Source of the DNA: Chryseobacterium sp. JJR-5R
GTDB taxonomy: Bacteria; Bacteroidota; Bacteroidia; Flavobacteriales; Weeksellaceae
Length of the DNA: 64,000 bases
NCBI RefSeq assembly: GCF_034047335.1
Contig: NZ_CP139137.1
Span: 2,046,001-2,110,000 of the forward strand
Direction: 5' to 3'
Of this stretch, positions 53,085-61,943 are shown piece after piece; position 1 is the stretch's first letter; the number at the start of each line of letters is the position of its first letter. Both the position numbers and the translations under genes were made by a program. The notes below the pieces were generated by a model. That model ran no database searches and was not told the DNA's origin. It saw only the letters and a list, made by a program, of their open reading frames with translations.

Positions 53085-54662
53085 ATGGCAGAAATAAATC
53101 CGGCAGAAGTATCTGCGATCTTAAAACAGCAATTGGCCAACTTCGACACTCAATCCAACGTTGAGGAAGTAGGTACAGTTTTAACCATCGGTGATGGTAT
53201 TGCTCGTGTATACGGGTTAGAAAACGTACAATACGGAGAGTTGGTGAAATTTTCTAGTGATGTAGAAGGTATTGTACTTAACCTTGAGGAAGACAACGTA
53301 GGGGTTGCTCTACTGGGTGAAAGTAAACTGGTAAGAGAAGGTGATACCGTAAGAAGAACCAACAGAATCTCTTCAATCAAAGTAGGAGAAGGCATGTTAG
53401 GAAGAGTAGTGGATACCCTGGGTAACCCTATCGACGGTAAAGGTCCTATTTCCGGAGAATTATATGAAATGCCTCTGGAAAGAAAAGCACCCGGCGTTAT
53501 CTTCAGACAGCCGGTAACCGAGCCTTTACAGACCGGTATCGTTGCGATCGACTCTATGATCCCTGTAGGAAGAGGACAGAGAGAGCTTATCATCGGTGAC
53601 AGACAAACGGGTAAAACCACGGTTGCCATTGATACGATCATCAACCAAAGAGAATTCTTTGATGCAGGAAATCCTGTATATTGTATATATGTTGCCATCG
53701 GGCAGAAAGCTTCTACCGTAGCACAAATCGTTAAAACGCTTTCTGATAAGGGTGCTTTGGCATACACGGTAATCGTTGCGGCCAACGCATCAGATCCGGT
53801 TCCTATGCAGGTATATTCTGCAATGGCAGGAGCATCGATCGGTGAGTTCTTCAGAGATACCGGCAGACCGGCATTGATCATTTATGATGATTTATCCAAG
53901 CAGGCAGTAGCTTACCGTGAACTTTCCCTTCTTTTAAGAAGACCACCGGGCCGTGAAGCTTATCCTGGAGACGTTTTCTATCTTCACTCAAGATTGTTGG
54001 AAAGAGCAGCAAAAGTGATTGCTGATGATACCATCGCAAGCCAGATGAATGATTTACCTGAGTCTTTAAAACCAATCGTAAAAGGAGGCGGTTCATTAAC
54101 GGCACTTCCGATTATCGAAACCCAGGCAGGTGACGTTTCCGCGTATATCCCAACCAATGTAATCTCGATTACAGACGGACAGATTTTCCTGGAGTCTGAC
54201 TTATTCAACTCAGGGGTTCGCCCGGCGATCAACGTGGGGATCTCTGTATCAAGGGTAGGAGGTAACGCCCAGATCAAATCAATGAAAAAAGTGTCCGGTA
54301 CTTTGAAATTGGACCAGGCTCAGTATAAAGAACTGGAAGCGTTTGCTAAATTCGGTTCAGACCTTGATGCTTCCACTTTGGCAGTAATCTCCAAAGGGGA
54401 AAGAAACGTGGAACTTCTTAAGCAGCCGGTAAACTCTCCGCTTCCTGTAGACAGCCAGGTAGCTATGATTTATGCAGGTACTGAGAATTTAATGAGAAAC
54501 GTTCCTATTAGGAAAGTAAAAGAATTCCAGATCGAATACATTGCTTTCTTAAGATCCAAACACCCGGAAACCATGGCTGCGCTTAAAGCAGGTAAAATTG
54601 ATGATTCCATCACAGGTGTTCTTAAGCAGGCTGCTAATGATTTAGCTTCTAAGTATAACTAA
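53085..54662 (+). CDS. atpA: ATP synthase F1 subunit alpha
   Basis: A 525-residue non-catalytic nucleotide-binding subunit. Walker A GDRQTGKT is at 171-178, and the SVSRVGG motif near residue 390 carries the arginine that reaches into the catalytic site of beta. It is full length. The catalytic beta subunit and epsilon are not in this operon; in many Bacteroidota atpDC stand elsewhere in the genome. Its codon use is more GC-rich than that of the NRPS accessory genes. Confidence 0.98.
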   Translation: MAEINPAEVSAILKQQLANFDTQSNVEEVGTVLTIGDGIARVYGLENVQYGELVKFSSDVEGIVLNLEEDNVGVALLGESKLVREGDTVRRTNRISSIKVGEGMLGRVVDTLGNPIDGKGPISGELYEMPLERKAPGVIFRQPVTEPLQTGIVAIDSMIPVGRGQRELIIGDRQTGKTTVAIDTIINQREFFDAGNPVYCIYVAIGQKASTVAQIVKTLSDKGALAYTVIVAANASDPVPMQVYSAMAGASIGEFFRDTGRPALIIYDDLSKQAVAYRELSLLLRRPPGREAYPGDVFYLHSRLLERAAKVIADDTIASQMNDLPESLKPIVKGGGSLTALPIIETQAGDVSAYIPTNVISITDGQIFLESDLFNSGVRPAINVGISVSRVGGNAQIKSMKKVSGTLKLDQAQYKELEAFAKFGSDLDASTLAVISKGERNVELLKQPVNSPLPVDSQVAMIYAGTENLMRNVPIRKVKEFQIEYIAFLRSKHPETMAALKAGKIDDSITGVLKQAANDLASKYN

Positions 54663-54674
54663 AAAAAATTCAAT

Positions 54675-54707
54675 GTTTAAGGTTTAGACTGAGTTTAAAC
54701 CTTAAAC
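54675..54707 (+). repeat. Inverted repeat between atpA and atpG
   Basis: Perfect 12 bp arms (54675-54686 and 54696-54707) around a 9 nt loop. A third, partial copy of the arm follows at about 54713-54727. The 73 nt gap is otherwise empty. It could shape mRNA decay, or be a remnant of a small repeat family. Confidence 0.65.
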
Positions 54708-54735
54708 TTAAGACCTTAAACCTTGAACCAAAATA

Positions 54736-55599
54736 ATGGCAAACTTAAAAGAAATACGAGGCAGGATTACGTCAATTTCATCTACGATGCAGATTACACG
54801 TGCTATGAAAATGGTTTCAGCTGCGAAACTGAAAAAGGCACAGGATGCAATCGTCATGTTAAGACCTTATTCTGAAAAACTTCAGGAGCTTATCCAGAAT
54901 GTAAATTCAAGTTCGGATCCTGATCAGATTTCTGTGTATGCTCAGAAAAGAGAAGTAAAAAAGGTGCTTTTCATCGCTGTTACTTCAAACAGGGGACTGG
55001 CTGGTGCTTTCAATTCTTCCATCGTAAAAGAGCTTAACATACAGTTTCAGAACAATTCCCAACATGAGATTGAAGTTCTTACAGTAGGTAAAAAGGCTTT
55101 TGATGCCGTAAGAAGAAACCGTACCGTATATGCCAATGCAAGCTCGGTTTTTGATAATCTGAATTTTGACATCGTTGCAAACGTTACCGAAGGGGTAATG
55201 ACCAGCTTCAGGGAAGGGAAATTTGACGAAGTTTATGTAATTTACAATAAATTTGTCAATGCAGCGACTCAGGAAGTAACCACAGAGCAGCTTCTTCCGA
55301 TCTCTATGCCGGAAACGACGGAACCTCAGGTGGAAACAGATTATATCTTCGAGCCGAACAGGAAGGAAATCCTTGATAACCTGATTCCTAAATCAATTAA
55401 GACACAGGTATTCAAAGCTGTGCTGGATTCTGTTGCATCAGAACACGGAGCGAGAATGACGGCTATGCATAAAGCAACAGACAATGCTCAGGAACTGAAA
55501 AATGATCTTGTGATCTTCTACAACAAAGCGAGACAGGCTGCCATCACAAACGAAATCCTTGAAATCGTTTCGGGAGCGGAAGCCCTGAAAAACTCATAA
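54736..55599 (+). CDS. atpG: ATP synthase F1 subunit gamma
   Basis: A 287-residue central stalk subunit. The N-terminal helix has the family pattern IRGRITSISSTMQITRAMKM, and the C-terminal helix has SEHGARMTAMHKATDNA. It is the last gene of the operon and is followed by a terminator 22 nt after the stop. Confidence 0.96.
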   Translation: MANLKEIRGRITSISSTMQITRAMKMVSAAKLKKAQDAIVMLRPYSEKLQELIQNVNSSSDPDQISVYAQKREVKKVLFIAVTSNRGLAGAFNSSIVKELNIQFQNNSQHEIEVLTVGKKAFDAVRRNRTVYANASSVFDNLNFDIVANVTEGVMTSFREGKFDEVYVIYNKFVNAATQEVTTEQLLPISMPETTEPQVETDYIFEPNRKEILDNLIPKSIKTQVFKAVLDSVASEHGARMTAMHKATDNAQELKNDLVIFYNKARQAAITNEILEIVSGAEALKNS

Positions 55600-55621
55600 G
55601 CATTTATTTTAATATAAATAT

Positions 55622-55650
55622 AAAGCATCGTGTACCGCGATGCTTTTTTT
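55622..55650 (+). terminator. Terminator of the atp operon
   Basis: AAAGCATCG at 55622-55630 pairs with CGATGCTTT at 55638-55646, and the T-run extends to 55650. It follows atpG directly. Confidence 0.88.
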
Positions 55651-55675
55651 GTTACTTTTATTTTGTCTATCTTTG
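55648..55675 (+). promoter_or_regulatory. Possible promoter for the CBS membrane protein
   Basis: TATCTTTG at 55668-55675 matches the -7 element. The only TTTG upstream (55648-55651) gives a short 16 nt spacer and overlaps the terminator T-run. Confidence 0.45.
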
Positions 55676-55703
55676 CCATTACAAATTTTATATTAATTTC
55701 TAA

Positions 55704-57062
55704 ATGGACTCGGACATAGTCAGGCTTTTGCTAGCCTTATTTCTTGTTTTACTAAATGGCTTTTTCGTAGCCGCAGAATTTTCAATTGTTAAAGTTCGTT
55801 ACTCACAGATACAGATCAAAGCCGCAGAAGGGAACTCTATGGCAAAGCAGGCGGAACATATCATCAAGCACCTTGATGAATACCTGTCGGCCACACAGCT
55901 GGGGATCACACTCGCTTCGCTTGCCCTAGGTTGGGTAGGGGAAAGTGCCCTTCACCACGTGGTTCAGAATATTTTCAGTTCCTTAAGCATAGATTTGGCT
56001 GAGACTACCATTACCACCATTTCCGTGGTAACCAGCTTTGTGTTGATTACCGTGATGCACATTGTATTCGGTGAGCTTATTCCAAAATCAATAGCCATCA
56101 GGAAATCGGAAGCTACGACAATGGCTACTGCTGTGCCTTTGAGGGTTTTTTATACCGTTTTCAAGCCGTTTATCTGGCTGATGAATTTGATGTCAAACAC
56201 CTTTTTAAGATTGGTTAAGATCCATCCGGCTTCAGAACAGGAAATTCACTCAACGGAAGAATTGCAGCTTTTGGTAAAGCAGAGTGCCGACAGTGGGGAG
56301 ATTGAAGAAGAGAACTACGAAATCATCAAGAATGCATTTGACTTTACAGATCATTCCGCAAAGCAGATCATGGTTCCGCGCCAGAACATTACGTCCATGG
56401 ACTTTGAAGAAGATGTGAATGAGATCATCAACAAAATCATGGACAGCGGATATTCGCGTATTCCCGTATATGTAGATTCTATAGATAATATAATCGGTAT
56501 TTTATACACCAAGGAAATTATCAGGGAATTTGTCAAGAGAAAAGGAGAACTGAATCACGACGACCTGAGAGAACTGATGCGGGATGCATTTTTCGTGGTC
56601 GGAAGTAAGAAAATTTCCGATTTATTAAAAATATTCCAGCAGAAAAAGCAGCATTTGGCGATTGTTATCGACGAGTTTGGCGGAACCGAAGGCATTATTA
56701 CCCTTGAAGATATCCTCGAAGAGCTGGTAGGGGAAATTCAGGACGAAGAAGATGATGAAGAAAAGATCGTTGATAAAATAGGCGATGATACGTACTGGAT
56801 CCAGGCTACGCAGCCATTGGACGAGATCAATGAATTCTTACCTGTAAAACTTCCGCTTCCTGAAGAAAGCGAATACAATACCCTGGCCGGATTTATTCTG
56901 CATGCCCTGGAAGATATTCCGGAAGAGAACCAGGAGTTTGCCCTTGAAAACTACCACTGTAAAATCCTGAAAATGAATAATAAAAGCGTGGAGATGGTTG
57001 AGCTGGTCTATCAGGAACCCAATGACGTCAGTGACCAGGCAGAAAAAATAGGAGAGGTTTAA
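55704..57062 (+). CDS. CNNM/CorC-type membrane protein with CBS domains
   Basis: A 452-residue protein with the usual order of the family: DUF21 membrane domain with about four helices (1-175), two CBS domains (~210-335, starting at MVPRQNI and ending at the DEFGGTEGIITLEDILEE stretch), then a CorC_HlyC domain (~350-440). Related proteins take part in magnesium or cobalt efflux or resistance; the older name hemolysin is not informative. GldE of gliding motility is a relative, but this one lies near no gld gene, so I do not call it GldE. Confidence 0.85.
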   Translation: MDSDIVRLLLALFLVLLNGFFVAAEFSIVKVRYSQIQIKAAEGNSMAKQAEHIIKHLDEYLSATQLGITLASLALGWVGESALHHVVQNIFSSLSIDLAETTITTISVVTSFVLITVMHIVFGELIPKSIAIRKSEATTMATAVPLRVFYTVFKPFIWLMNLMSNTFLRLVKIHPASEQEIHSTEELQLLVKQSADSGEIEEENYEIIKNAFDFTDHSAKQIMVPRQNITSMDFEEDVNEIINKIMDSGYSRIPVYVDSIDNIIGILYTKEIIREFVKRKGELNHDDLRELMRDAFFVVGSKKISDLLKIFQQKKQHLAIVIDEFGGTEGIITLEDILEELVGEIQDEEDDEEKIVDKIGDDTYWIQATQPLDEINEFLPVKLPLPEESEYNTLAGFILHALEDIPEENQEFALENYHCKILKMNNKSVEMVELVYQEPNDVSDQAEKIGEV

Positions 57063-57078
57063 TATAAGAAGCAATACA

Positions 57079-57384
57079 ATGATTTTTTATAACAGTATAA
57101 AAGATTACGAAGATCCGAAACGCCAGTACGAAGAAGAGGTACTTGTTTTGGATGAAACAGATGAAATCTACAAGCTGGTTTTGCATAATGACGACATCCA
57201 TACCTTTGATTATGTCATTGACAGTCTGATCGAAATATGCAGGCACACGCCGGAACAGGCAGAACAATGTACTATGCTGGTTCATTTTAAAGGCAAGTGT
57301 ACCGTAAAAACAGGGGCAATGGACCTTCTGAAACCCATGCATGAAAAATTGCTGTCACGCGAACTGACCAGCGAAATAATATAG
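57079..57384 (+). CDS. clpS: ATP-dependent Clp protease adaptor ClpS
   Basis: A 101-residue protein with the ClpS core: LVLHNDDIHTFDYVIDSL (~34-51), then CRHTPEQAEQC and VHFKGKC. ClpS hands N-degron substrates to ClpA-type chaperones. The NDD residues and the following His line the N-end pocket. The gene starts 16 nt after the CBS protein and is probably co-transcribed with it. A terminator follows. Confidence 0.92.
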   Translation: MIFYNSIKDYEDPKRQYEEEVLVLDETDEIYKLVLHNDDIHTFDYVIDSLIEICRHTPEQAEQCTMLVHFKGKCTVKTGAMDLLKPMHEKLLSRELTSEII

Positions 57385-57389
57385 CATAC

Positions 57390-57412
57390 AGCCCTGACCG
57401 TTGGTCGGGGCT
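57390..57412 (+). terminator. Terminator after clpS
   Basis: 10 bp stem with one G-T pair (57390-57399 with 57403-57412), 3 nt loop, followed by the T-rich run ATTTGTTTTC. Confidence 0.8.
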
Positions 57413-57465
57413 ATTTGTTTTCTCAATCATCGATACCCATTAAACACTACATTTTACAATCTCCG

Positions 57466-57496
57466 TTGTTACATCTTGTCTAAAACAGTATATTTG
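57466..57496 (+). promoter_or_regulatory. Promoter of udk
   Basis: TTG at 57466-57468, 20 nt spacer and TATATTTG at 57489-57496, 26 nt before the ATG. Confidence 0.72.
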
Positions 57497-57522
57497 TAAA
57501 AACTATAAAGAAACAAAAAACA

Positions 57523-58137
57523 ATGCTTGTAATAGGAATTGCCGGGGGTACCGGATCCGGCAAAACTACAGTTGTTGATAAGATTATCCAGCAGCTTGAT
57601 ATCGAAGGAATGAACATCCTTTCCCAGGATAATTATTATCACGACAATCATAATTTGACGCTTAACGAAAGAGAAGCCCTGAATTACGACCATCCGAAGT
57701 CCATAGATTTCGAACTGATGCTCAAACATGTAAAAGCATTGAAAAACAATGAAACGATAGAGCAGCCTATTTACAGCTTTGTTACCCATTCCAGAACCGG
57801 AGACCATGTAAAAGTGGAGCCTAAAAATGTACTGGTGGTAGAAGGGATCCTGGTTCTTACCAATAAGGAATTATTAAAGGAATTTGACCTCAAAGTGTTT
57901 GTTCATGCAGATTCAGACGAAAGGCTGATCAGAAGGATCAGAAGGGATACCCAGGAAAGGGGGCGCGACCTGAATGAAGTGCTTCACCGCTACCAGACCA
58001 CTTTAAAACCGATGCATCAGGAATTTATCGAGCCTTCAAAAAATGAAGCCGATCTGATTATCCCGAACATGAGGCAGAATTCAGTAGCCATTGATTTTTT
58101 AACAACCGTTATCAAAAATTCGCTGAGGAAACATTAA
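57523..58137 (+). CDS. udk: Uridine kinase
   Basis: A 204-residue P-loop kinase of the pyrimidine salvage pathway (uridine or cytidine plus NTP to UMP or CMP). Walker A GGTGSGKT is at 8-15. The family stretches SQDNYY and YDHPKSIDF and a RRIRRDTQERGR lid are present. Length is normal. It lies 1 nt before the next gene. Confidence 0.94.
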   Translation: MLVIGIAGGTGSGKTTVVDKIIQQLDIEGMNILSQDNYYHDNHNLTLNEREALNYDHPKSIDFELMLKHVKALKNNETIEQPIYSFVTHSRTGDHVKVEPKNVLVVEGILVLTNKELLKEFDLKVFVHADSDERLIRRIRRDTQERGRDLNEVLHRYQTTLKPMHQEFIEPSKNEADLIIPNMRQNSVAIDFLTTVIKNSLRKH

Positions 58138-58138
58138 A

Positions 58139-58495
58139 ATGAAAGAAAACAACCTTATTAAAGATATTCAGCCTAAATCTGAGACCATTAAACTTATTCA
58201 GGAGTATGTCCTGAACAAATATACCATTACCATCTGCCTGTTCCTGATCTGGATGGTTTTCTTTGATAAGACTTCTTTTCTCGTTATCAATGAACTGAAC
58301 GGCGAAATCGATAAATACGAAGAACAGCTTCAGTATTATAAAACAGAATACGAAAAAAATGATGCTTTTTATAAAAAGCTGATGAACAATAAATCTGAAA
58401 AAGAAAAATACGCAAGGGAAAACTATTTCATGAAAAAACCGAACGAAGAGATCTTTATTCTGGTCGTGGACAGTACAAATATTGCGAAAAAATAG
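58139..58495 (+). CDS. Septum formation initiator, FtsB/DivIC family
   Basis: A 118-residue bitopic membrane protein. A short cytoplasmic part is followed by one membrane helix (~28-43), a coiled coil (~50-80), and the typical EKYARENYFMKKPNEEIF ending of the DivIC/FtsB family. It should act in the divisome with FtsL and FtsQ. It follows udk by 1 nt and is likely co-transcribed with it. Confidence 0.88.
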   Translation: MKENNLIKDIQPKSETIKLIQEYVLNKYTITICLFLIWMVFFDKTSFLVINELNGEIDKYEEQLQYYKTEYEKNDAFYKKLMNNKSEKEKYARENYFMKKPNEEIFILVVDSTNIAKK

Positions 58496-58562
58496 TTTGG
58501 CAGCATAAAGGACGGCTCAGATTCAATTTATTGGCAACCATTCACAAATTTTAAACAAGACT

Positions 58563-59714
58563 ATGTCAGATACAGCCTGGGAAAATTTAGTAAAAAAACA
58601 GCTTAAGACAGAAGATATATACTCCGTTCTTACCAAAGAAAACCTGGAAGGAATCGAGGTAAAACCCTTTTACGATTCAGTTTCCGATCCTTTGGTAAAC
58701 CTGCCTAGAATTGAAGAAAGTACCCATCTGGTAGCAAGGTATCATGAAAGCTTGGAAGAGGATGTTTTCGCATTCCTTCTGGACCATAATGTTGAAAACC
58801 TTGAGCAGAAGGCAATATTTGTGAACGATGTTGATCTCGCTGGACACATCAGTCCGAAAGAAGAAGACCAGTATTTTTCTCTGATTGACGTTTTTGATGA
58901 AAAAAAAGCGGAGATTGATGACCAGCTGGTGAAAGAATTACGGGCGAAACAATTCAGGAGGAATATCTGTATTGATATTTCCCTTCACCAGAATGCCGGT
59001 GCCTCCATCTGCCAGCAGTTGGCAATTGCTCTGGCAAAGACGAAAGAATTAACGGAACTTTACGGCCCTGAAATTTTAGAGAAGCTGATCTTCAGGATCG
59101 CCGTGGGAGGAAATTATTTCTTCGAAATGGCAAAATTAAGAGCCTTTAAAATCATCTTTAATCAGTTTTCAAAAGAATATGATTTGGATGAGATTCCTTA
59201 TATTTTCGCAGAAACTTCATTGAGGAACAAAGCCGTTTCAGATCATGAAAATAACCTGATCCGTTCCACCCTGGAACTGGCTTCCGCCATGATTGGCGGT
59301 GCCGATGCCGTATTCAGCAACAATTACCTGGTGGATGAAAGCACGGATATTTCTGAAGAAATTTCATTCAAACAGCAGATTGTCTTGGCCTATGAAAGCA
59401 TTATCAATGTTTTTGAAGATGCCTCCAACGGCAGCTATTATGTGGAAGATGTGACACGGCAAATGGCTGAAAAATCATGGGCTCTGTTTGTTGAAATGGA
59501 AGAGGCAGGCGGTTATCTGGAGCTTCTGAAGCAGGGAGTTATCCAGAAAAAAATCTATGACCATGCTGTTGAAGAACAGAAATGGGTGGAAGAAGGGAAA
59601 ATAAAACTGATCGGGGTTAACCTGTACCCTAAATCAAACGTTAAAAAGTCTGTGGAAGAGCTTTACAGTGAAAAGGAAATTAAAGCGGTCCGCTGGGCTG
59701 AAATGTTTGAATAA
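58563..59714 (+). CDS. Methylmalonyl-CoA mutase small subunit (MutA-like)
   Basis: A 383-residue protein of the methylmalonyl-CoA mutase barrel family. Recognisable stretches are the N-terminal WENLVKKQL, DISLHQNAGASICQQLA, FRIAVGGNYFFEMAKLRA and SAMIGGADAVFSNN. It has the barrel only, with no cobalamin-binding domain, as expected for the non-catalytic small subunit that pairs with MutB. It is shorter than most MutA proteins. No mutB follows; a DinB-fold gene starts 5 nt later. Confidence 0.82.
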   Translation: MSDTAWENLVKKQLKTEDIYSVLTKENLEGIEVKPFYDSVSDPLVNLPRIEESTHLVARYHESLEEDVFAFLLDHNVENLEQKAIFVNDVDLAGHISPKEEDQYFSLIDVFDEKKAEIDDQLVKELRAKQFRRNICIDISLHQNAGASICQQLAIALAKTKELTELYGPEILEKLIFRIAVGGNYFFEMAKLRAFKIIFNQFSKEYDLDEIPYIFAETSLRNKAVSDHENNLIRSTLELASAMIGGADAVFSNNYLVDESTDISEEISFKQQIVLAYESIINVFEDASNGSYYVEDVTRQMAEKSWALFVEMEEAGGYLELLKQGVIQKKIYDHAVEEQKWVEEGKIKLIGVNLYPKSNVKKSVEELYSEKEIKAVRWAEMFE

Positions 59715-59719
59715 TAATC

Positions 59720-60160
59720 ATGAAAGAAAAGCTGGCCGATCTGTTTGAATATACCTGCCATTTCAATAAAGAAATGATTGCGGTTATTTCTGAGAATATT
59801 TCCGGAATTGAAGAAAAAATAATCAGCCTGATTAATCACACGCTGAATGCCCAGCAGGTCTGGAACTCCCGAATCTTAGGAGAAGCACCTTTTGAAGTCT
59901 GGCAGGTCAATCCTTTTGAAACGCTGGAACAAATCAATCATCTGAATTTTAAAAAAAGCATCGGGATTCTTAATGATTTCGATCTTGATCAGAAAATTGC
60001 GTATCATAATTCCAAAGGGACAGAATTTGAAAATACCGTTTTTGAAATGCTTTTTCAGGCTATCAATCATTCCACCTATCACAGAGGACAGATCAACTCT
60101 TTATTAAAACAGAACGGCATCGAACCTTTGCTGACTGATTATATTTTTTATAAAAGATAG
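59720..60160 (+). CDS. DinB-fold protein
   Basis: A 146-residue four-helix-bundle protein of the DinB/YfiT type, with the metal triad His40, His117 and His121 (the last two in NHSTYHRGQ). Family members include thiol transferases and many proteins of unknown role. The gene lies 5 nt after the mutase subunit gene. I cannot name a substrate. Confidence 0.85.
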   Translation: MKEKLADLFEYTCHFNKEMIAVISENISGIEEKIISLINHTLNAQQVWNSRILGEAPFEVWQVNPFETLEQINHLNFKKSIGILNDFDLDQKIAYHNSKGTEFENTVFEMLFQAINHSTYHRGQINSLLKQNGIEPLLTDYIFYKR

Positions 60161-60184
60161 ATTTTAAATATTTCACGTTAATTT

Positions 60185-61342
60185 TTGAAATCTGTGGAAA
60201 ACAAACTGCTGAATAAAGAAATCCAGGAATACATCCATGCAAATCTGAATACAGATCTGCATGCATTGCTGCTTAAAAAATCTCCGTTTCCGGAGTTCTC
60301 CATGCAGGAAATCGTTCAGCAGATCAAAGGGAAGCAGGTAGCACAGAAGAAGTTTCCGTTTCTGCTTAAAGACGGCATTATTTTTCCGCCGCAGCTTAAT
60401 CTGGAGCAGTCGTCTTCAGAAAAAACCGCCCGGCATAAAGCTGAAATCCTTCACGGTAAAAAGTTTATCGACTTAACAAGCGGATTTGGTATTGATGCCT
60501 ATTATCTGTCCCGTAATTTTGAAGACGTAACGCTTGTTGAGCAAAATACGGAACTTTTGAAAACCGTAGAGCATAACTGGTCCGTTTTAGGAAGAAAAGC
60601 GGCTTTTATCAATCAGAAGCTGGAAGATTTCCTTCAGCAGAACAAAGAAAAATTTGACGTTGTTTATCTTGATCCTGCCCGCAGAGACACGCATAAAAAT
60701 AAAGTTTTCCTGCTGGAAGATTTATCGCCGGACATTCTGGAAATTCAGGGGAAACTACTCGCTGTTTCAGACCAGGTAGTAATTAAGCTGTCTCCGCTGA
60801 TCGATCTGAAATATCTTGTTTCGGTATTACCGTACCTGTTCAGGATTGATATTATTGCCGTGAAAAATGATGTGAAGGAAGCGGTTGTTTTTCTTTCCAA
60901 AGATAAATCAGGTGAACCTCTGTGTCATTGTATTAATTTAGAAAGCGCAGAACCGGATTTCAGCTTCACGTTCGGAGAAGAAAAAAATGCCTTATCAGCA
61001 TATTCCGATCCCGAAAGCTTTATTTACATTCCCAATCATTCCGTTTTAAAAGCAGGTGTCTTTAATTTGATTTCAGAAAGATTTGCCCTGAAGAAACTCC
61101 ATCCGAATACCCATATTTATACATCGCATCACAAGGCTGAAGGCTTTCCGGGAAGAGTGCTTGAAATGGAAGTTGTTGATGCCAAACAGATTAAAAAGAA
61201 AAGCCGGTACAATATTATTTCAAAAAACCATCCTCTGACACCGGAACAGATCAGGAAAAAGTACAGCCTAAAAGACGGCGGGGAAAACTACCTTATCTTT
61301 ACACAATCCGTAAAAGGGAAAATAATTTTAAAATCAGTCTAA
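60185..61342 (+). CDS. Class I SAM-dependent methyltransferase with THUMP-like C-terminus
   Basis: A 385-residue protein with a Rossmann methyltransferase core: motif I in DLTSGFGID (D96, G100, G102), an acidic end to strand 2 (VEQN ~118-121), and a YLDPARRD motif (~161-168). The C-terminal ~130 residues fit the THUMP-like domain that often accompanies this family. Related proteins are thought to modify RNA, but the target is unknown. The start is a TTG at 60185, because an in-frame stop lies at 60179-60181 and the next ATG is 40 codons in; a GTG at 60194 is the alternative. Confidence 0.8.
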   Translation: MKSVENKLLNKEIQEYIHANLNTDLHALLLKKSPFPEFSMQEIVQQIKGKQVAQKKFPFLLKDGIIFPPQLNLEQSSSEKTARHKAEILHGKKFIDLTSGFGIDAYYLSRNFEDVTLVEQNTELLKTVEHNWSVLGRKAAFINQKLEDFLQQNKEKFDVVYLDPARRDTHKNKVFLLEDLSPDILEIQGKLLAVSDQVVIKLSPLIDLKYLVSVLPYLFRIDIIAVKNDVKEAVVFLSKDKSGEPLCHCINLESAEPDFSFTFGEEKNALSAYSDPESFIYIPNHSVLKAGVFNLISERFALKKLHPNTHIYTSHHKAEGFPGRVLEMEVVDAKQIKKKSRYNIISKNHPLTPEQIRKKYSLKDGGENYLIFTQSVKGKIILKSV

Positions 61343-61347
61343 AAATG

Positions 61348-61378
61348 TTGCCGTAAAATGCATTATTTCTTAATTTTG
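61348..61378 (+). promoter_or_regulatory. Promoter upstream of the lipoprotein gene
   Basis: TTG at 61348-61350, 20 nt spacer and TAATTTTG at 61371-61378. It lies 98 nt before the lipoprotein start, which leaves a long leader containing a 20-codon ORF. Confidence 0.65.
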
Positions 61379-61396
61379 GGCAATTAAAAATTAAAC

Positions 61397-61459
61397 ATGA
61401 AATCGTTTGCCGTTAAAATAGATACTTACTGCAATAATGCGATTCCATATGACCTTTAA
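61397..61459 (+). CDS. Possible short leader ORF (20 codons)
   Basis: An ATG 19 nt after the -7 element opens a 20-codon frame that stops 16 nt before the lipoprotein ATG. It could be a leader peptide or a chance frame. Nothing in its sequence points to an attenuation signal. Confidence 0.2.
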   Translation: MKSFAVKIDTYCNNAIPYDL

Positions 61460-61475
61460 AAAATAAATTTTACAT

Positions 61476-61778
61476 ATGAAAAAATTAGTTATCTGTTTAG
61501 CCGTTGCTGCTGTTGCCGTAAGCTGTAAGAAAATCCAGGCTGGCGGAAATAAAGACGTTATCAAGCTGGAAGAAGGAGTAGACCGGTATTCTGACGATGA
61601 GCAGACAAGCGGCGAGCAGGATAATCTTTCCGACTACAGGGGAGACGCACACGACGGGCATGAAACGCCTGTAAAAACAGATACTGCAGGTGCACCGGCA
61701 CATAAGCCGGAAGACGGAAGGCATTCTGATGCCACTCCTATACCAGAGGGATCCCAGACTCCGAAGGCTGAACACTAA
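61476..61778 (+). CDS. Small hydrophilic lipoprotein
   Basis: A 100-residue protein with a lipoprotein signal (about residues 1-16, lipobox AVSC, Cys17 modified). The mature part is short, very polar, rich in Asp, Glu, Gly, His and Thr, and probably disordered. The family is not recognised. It is monocistronic: it has its own promoter and a strong terminator. Confidence 0.75.
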   Translation: MKKLVICLAVAAVAVSCKKIQAGGNKDVIKLEEGVDRYSDDEQTSGEQDNLSDYRGDAHDGHETPVKTDTAGAPAHKPEDGRHSDATPIPEGSQTPKAEH

Positions 61779-61794
61779 TTACTGAAAATACAAA

Positions 61795-61829
61795 AAATGT
61801 CCTGCAGAAATGCAGGACATTTTTTTTTG
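61795..61829 (+). terminator. Terminator after the lipoprotein gene
   Basis: 12 bp perfect stem (61795-61806 with 61811-61822), GAAA tetraloop, and a T-run to 61828. Confidence 0.92.
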
Positions 61830-61893
61830 ATCCCCCTTTATTCATTGTTTTATGTCCATGGTCATAACGATTCAGGAAAATTATCTGATTTTG

Positions 61894-61925
61894 TTTGTTC
61901 CTGAGGGGCAATTTTTTTACTTTTA
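61894..61925 (+). promoter_or_regulatory. Probable promoter of the M20 peptidase
   Basis: TTTG at 61894-61897, 20 nt spacer and TACTTTTA at 61918-61925, one base off the consensus. It lies 18 nt before the ATG. Confidence 0.5.
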
Positions 61926-61943
61926 GCAAAATAAAATTTTAGA

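Noticed and set aside
53150-53881. 243-codon reverse-strand ORF inside atpA
   Set aside because: It lies fully within a highly conserved gene and has no recognisable domain; it is a shadow frame.
55704-57062. Gliding motility protein GldE
   Set aside because: The domain order fits, but the general CNNM/CorC family fits equally well and no gliding gene is adjacent.
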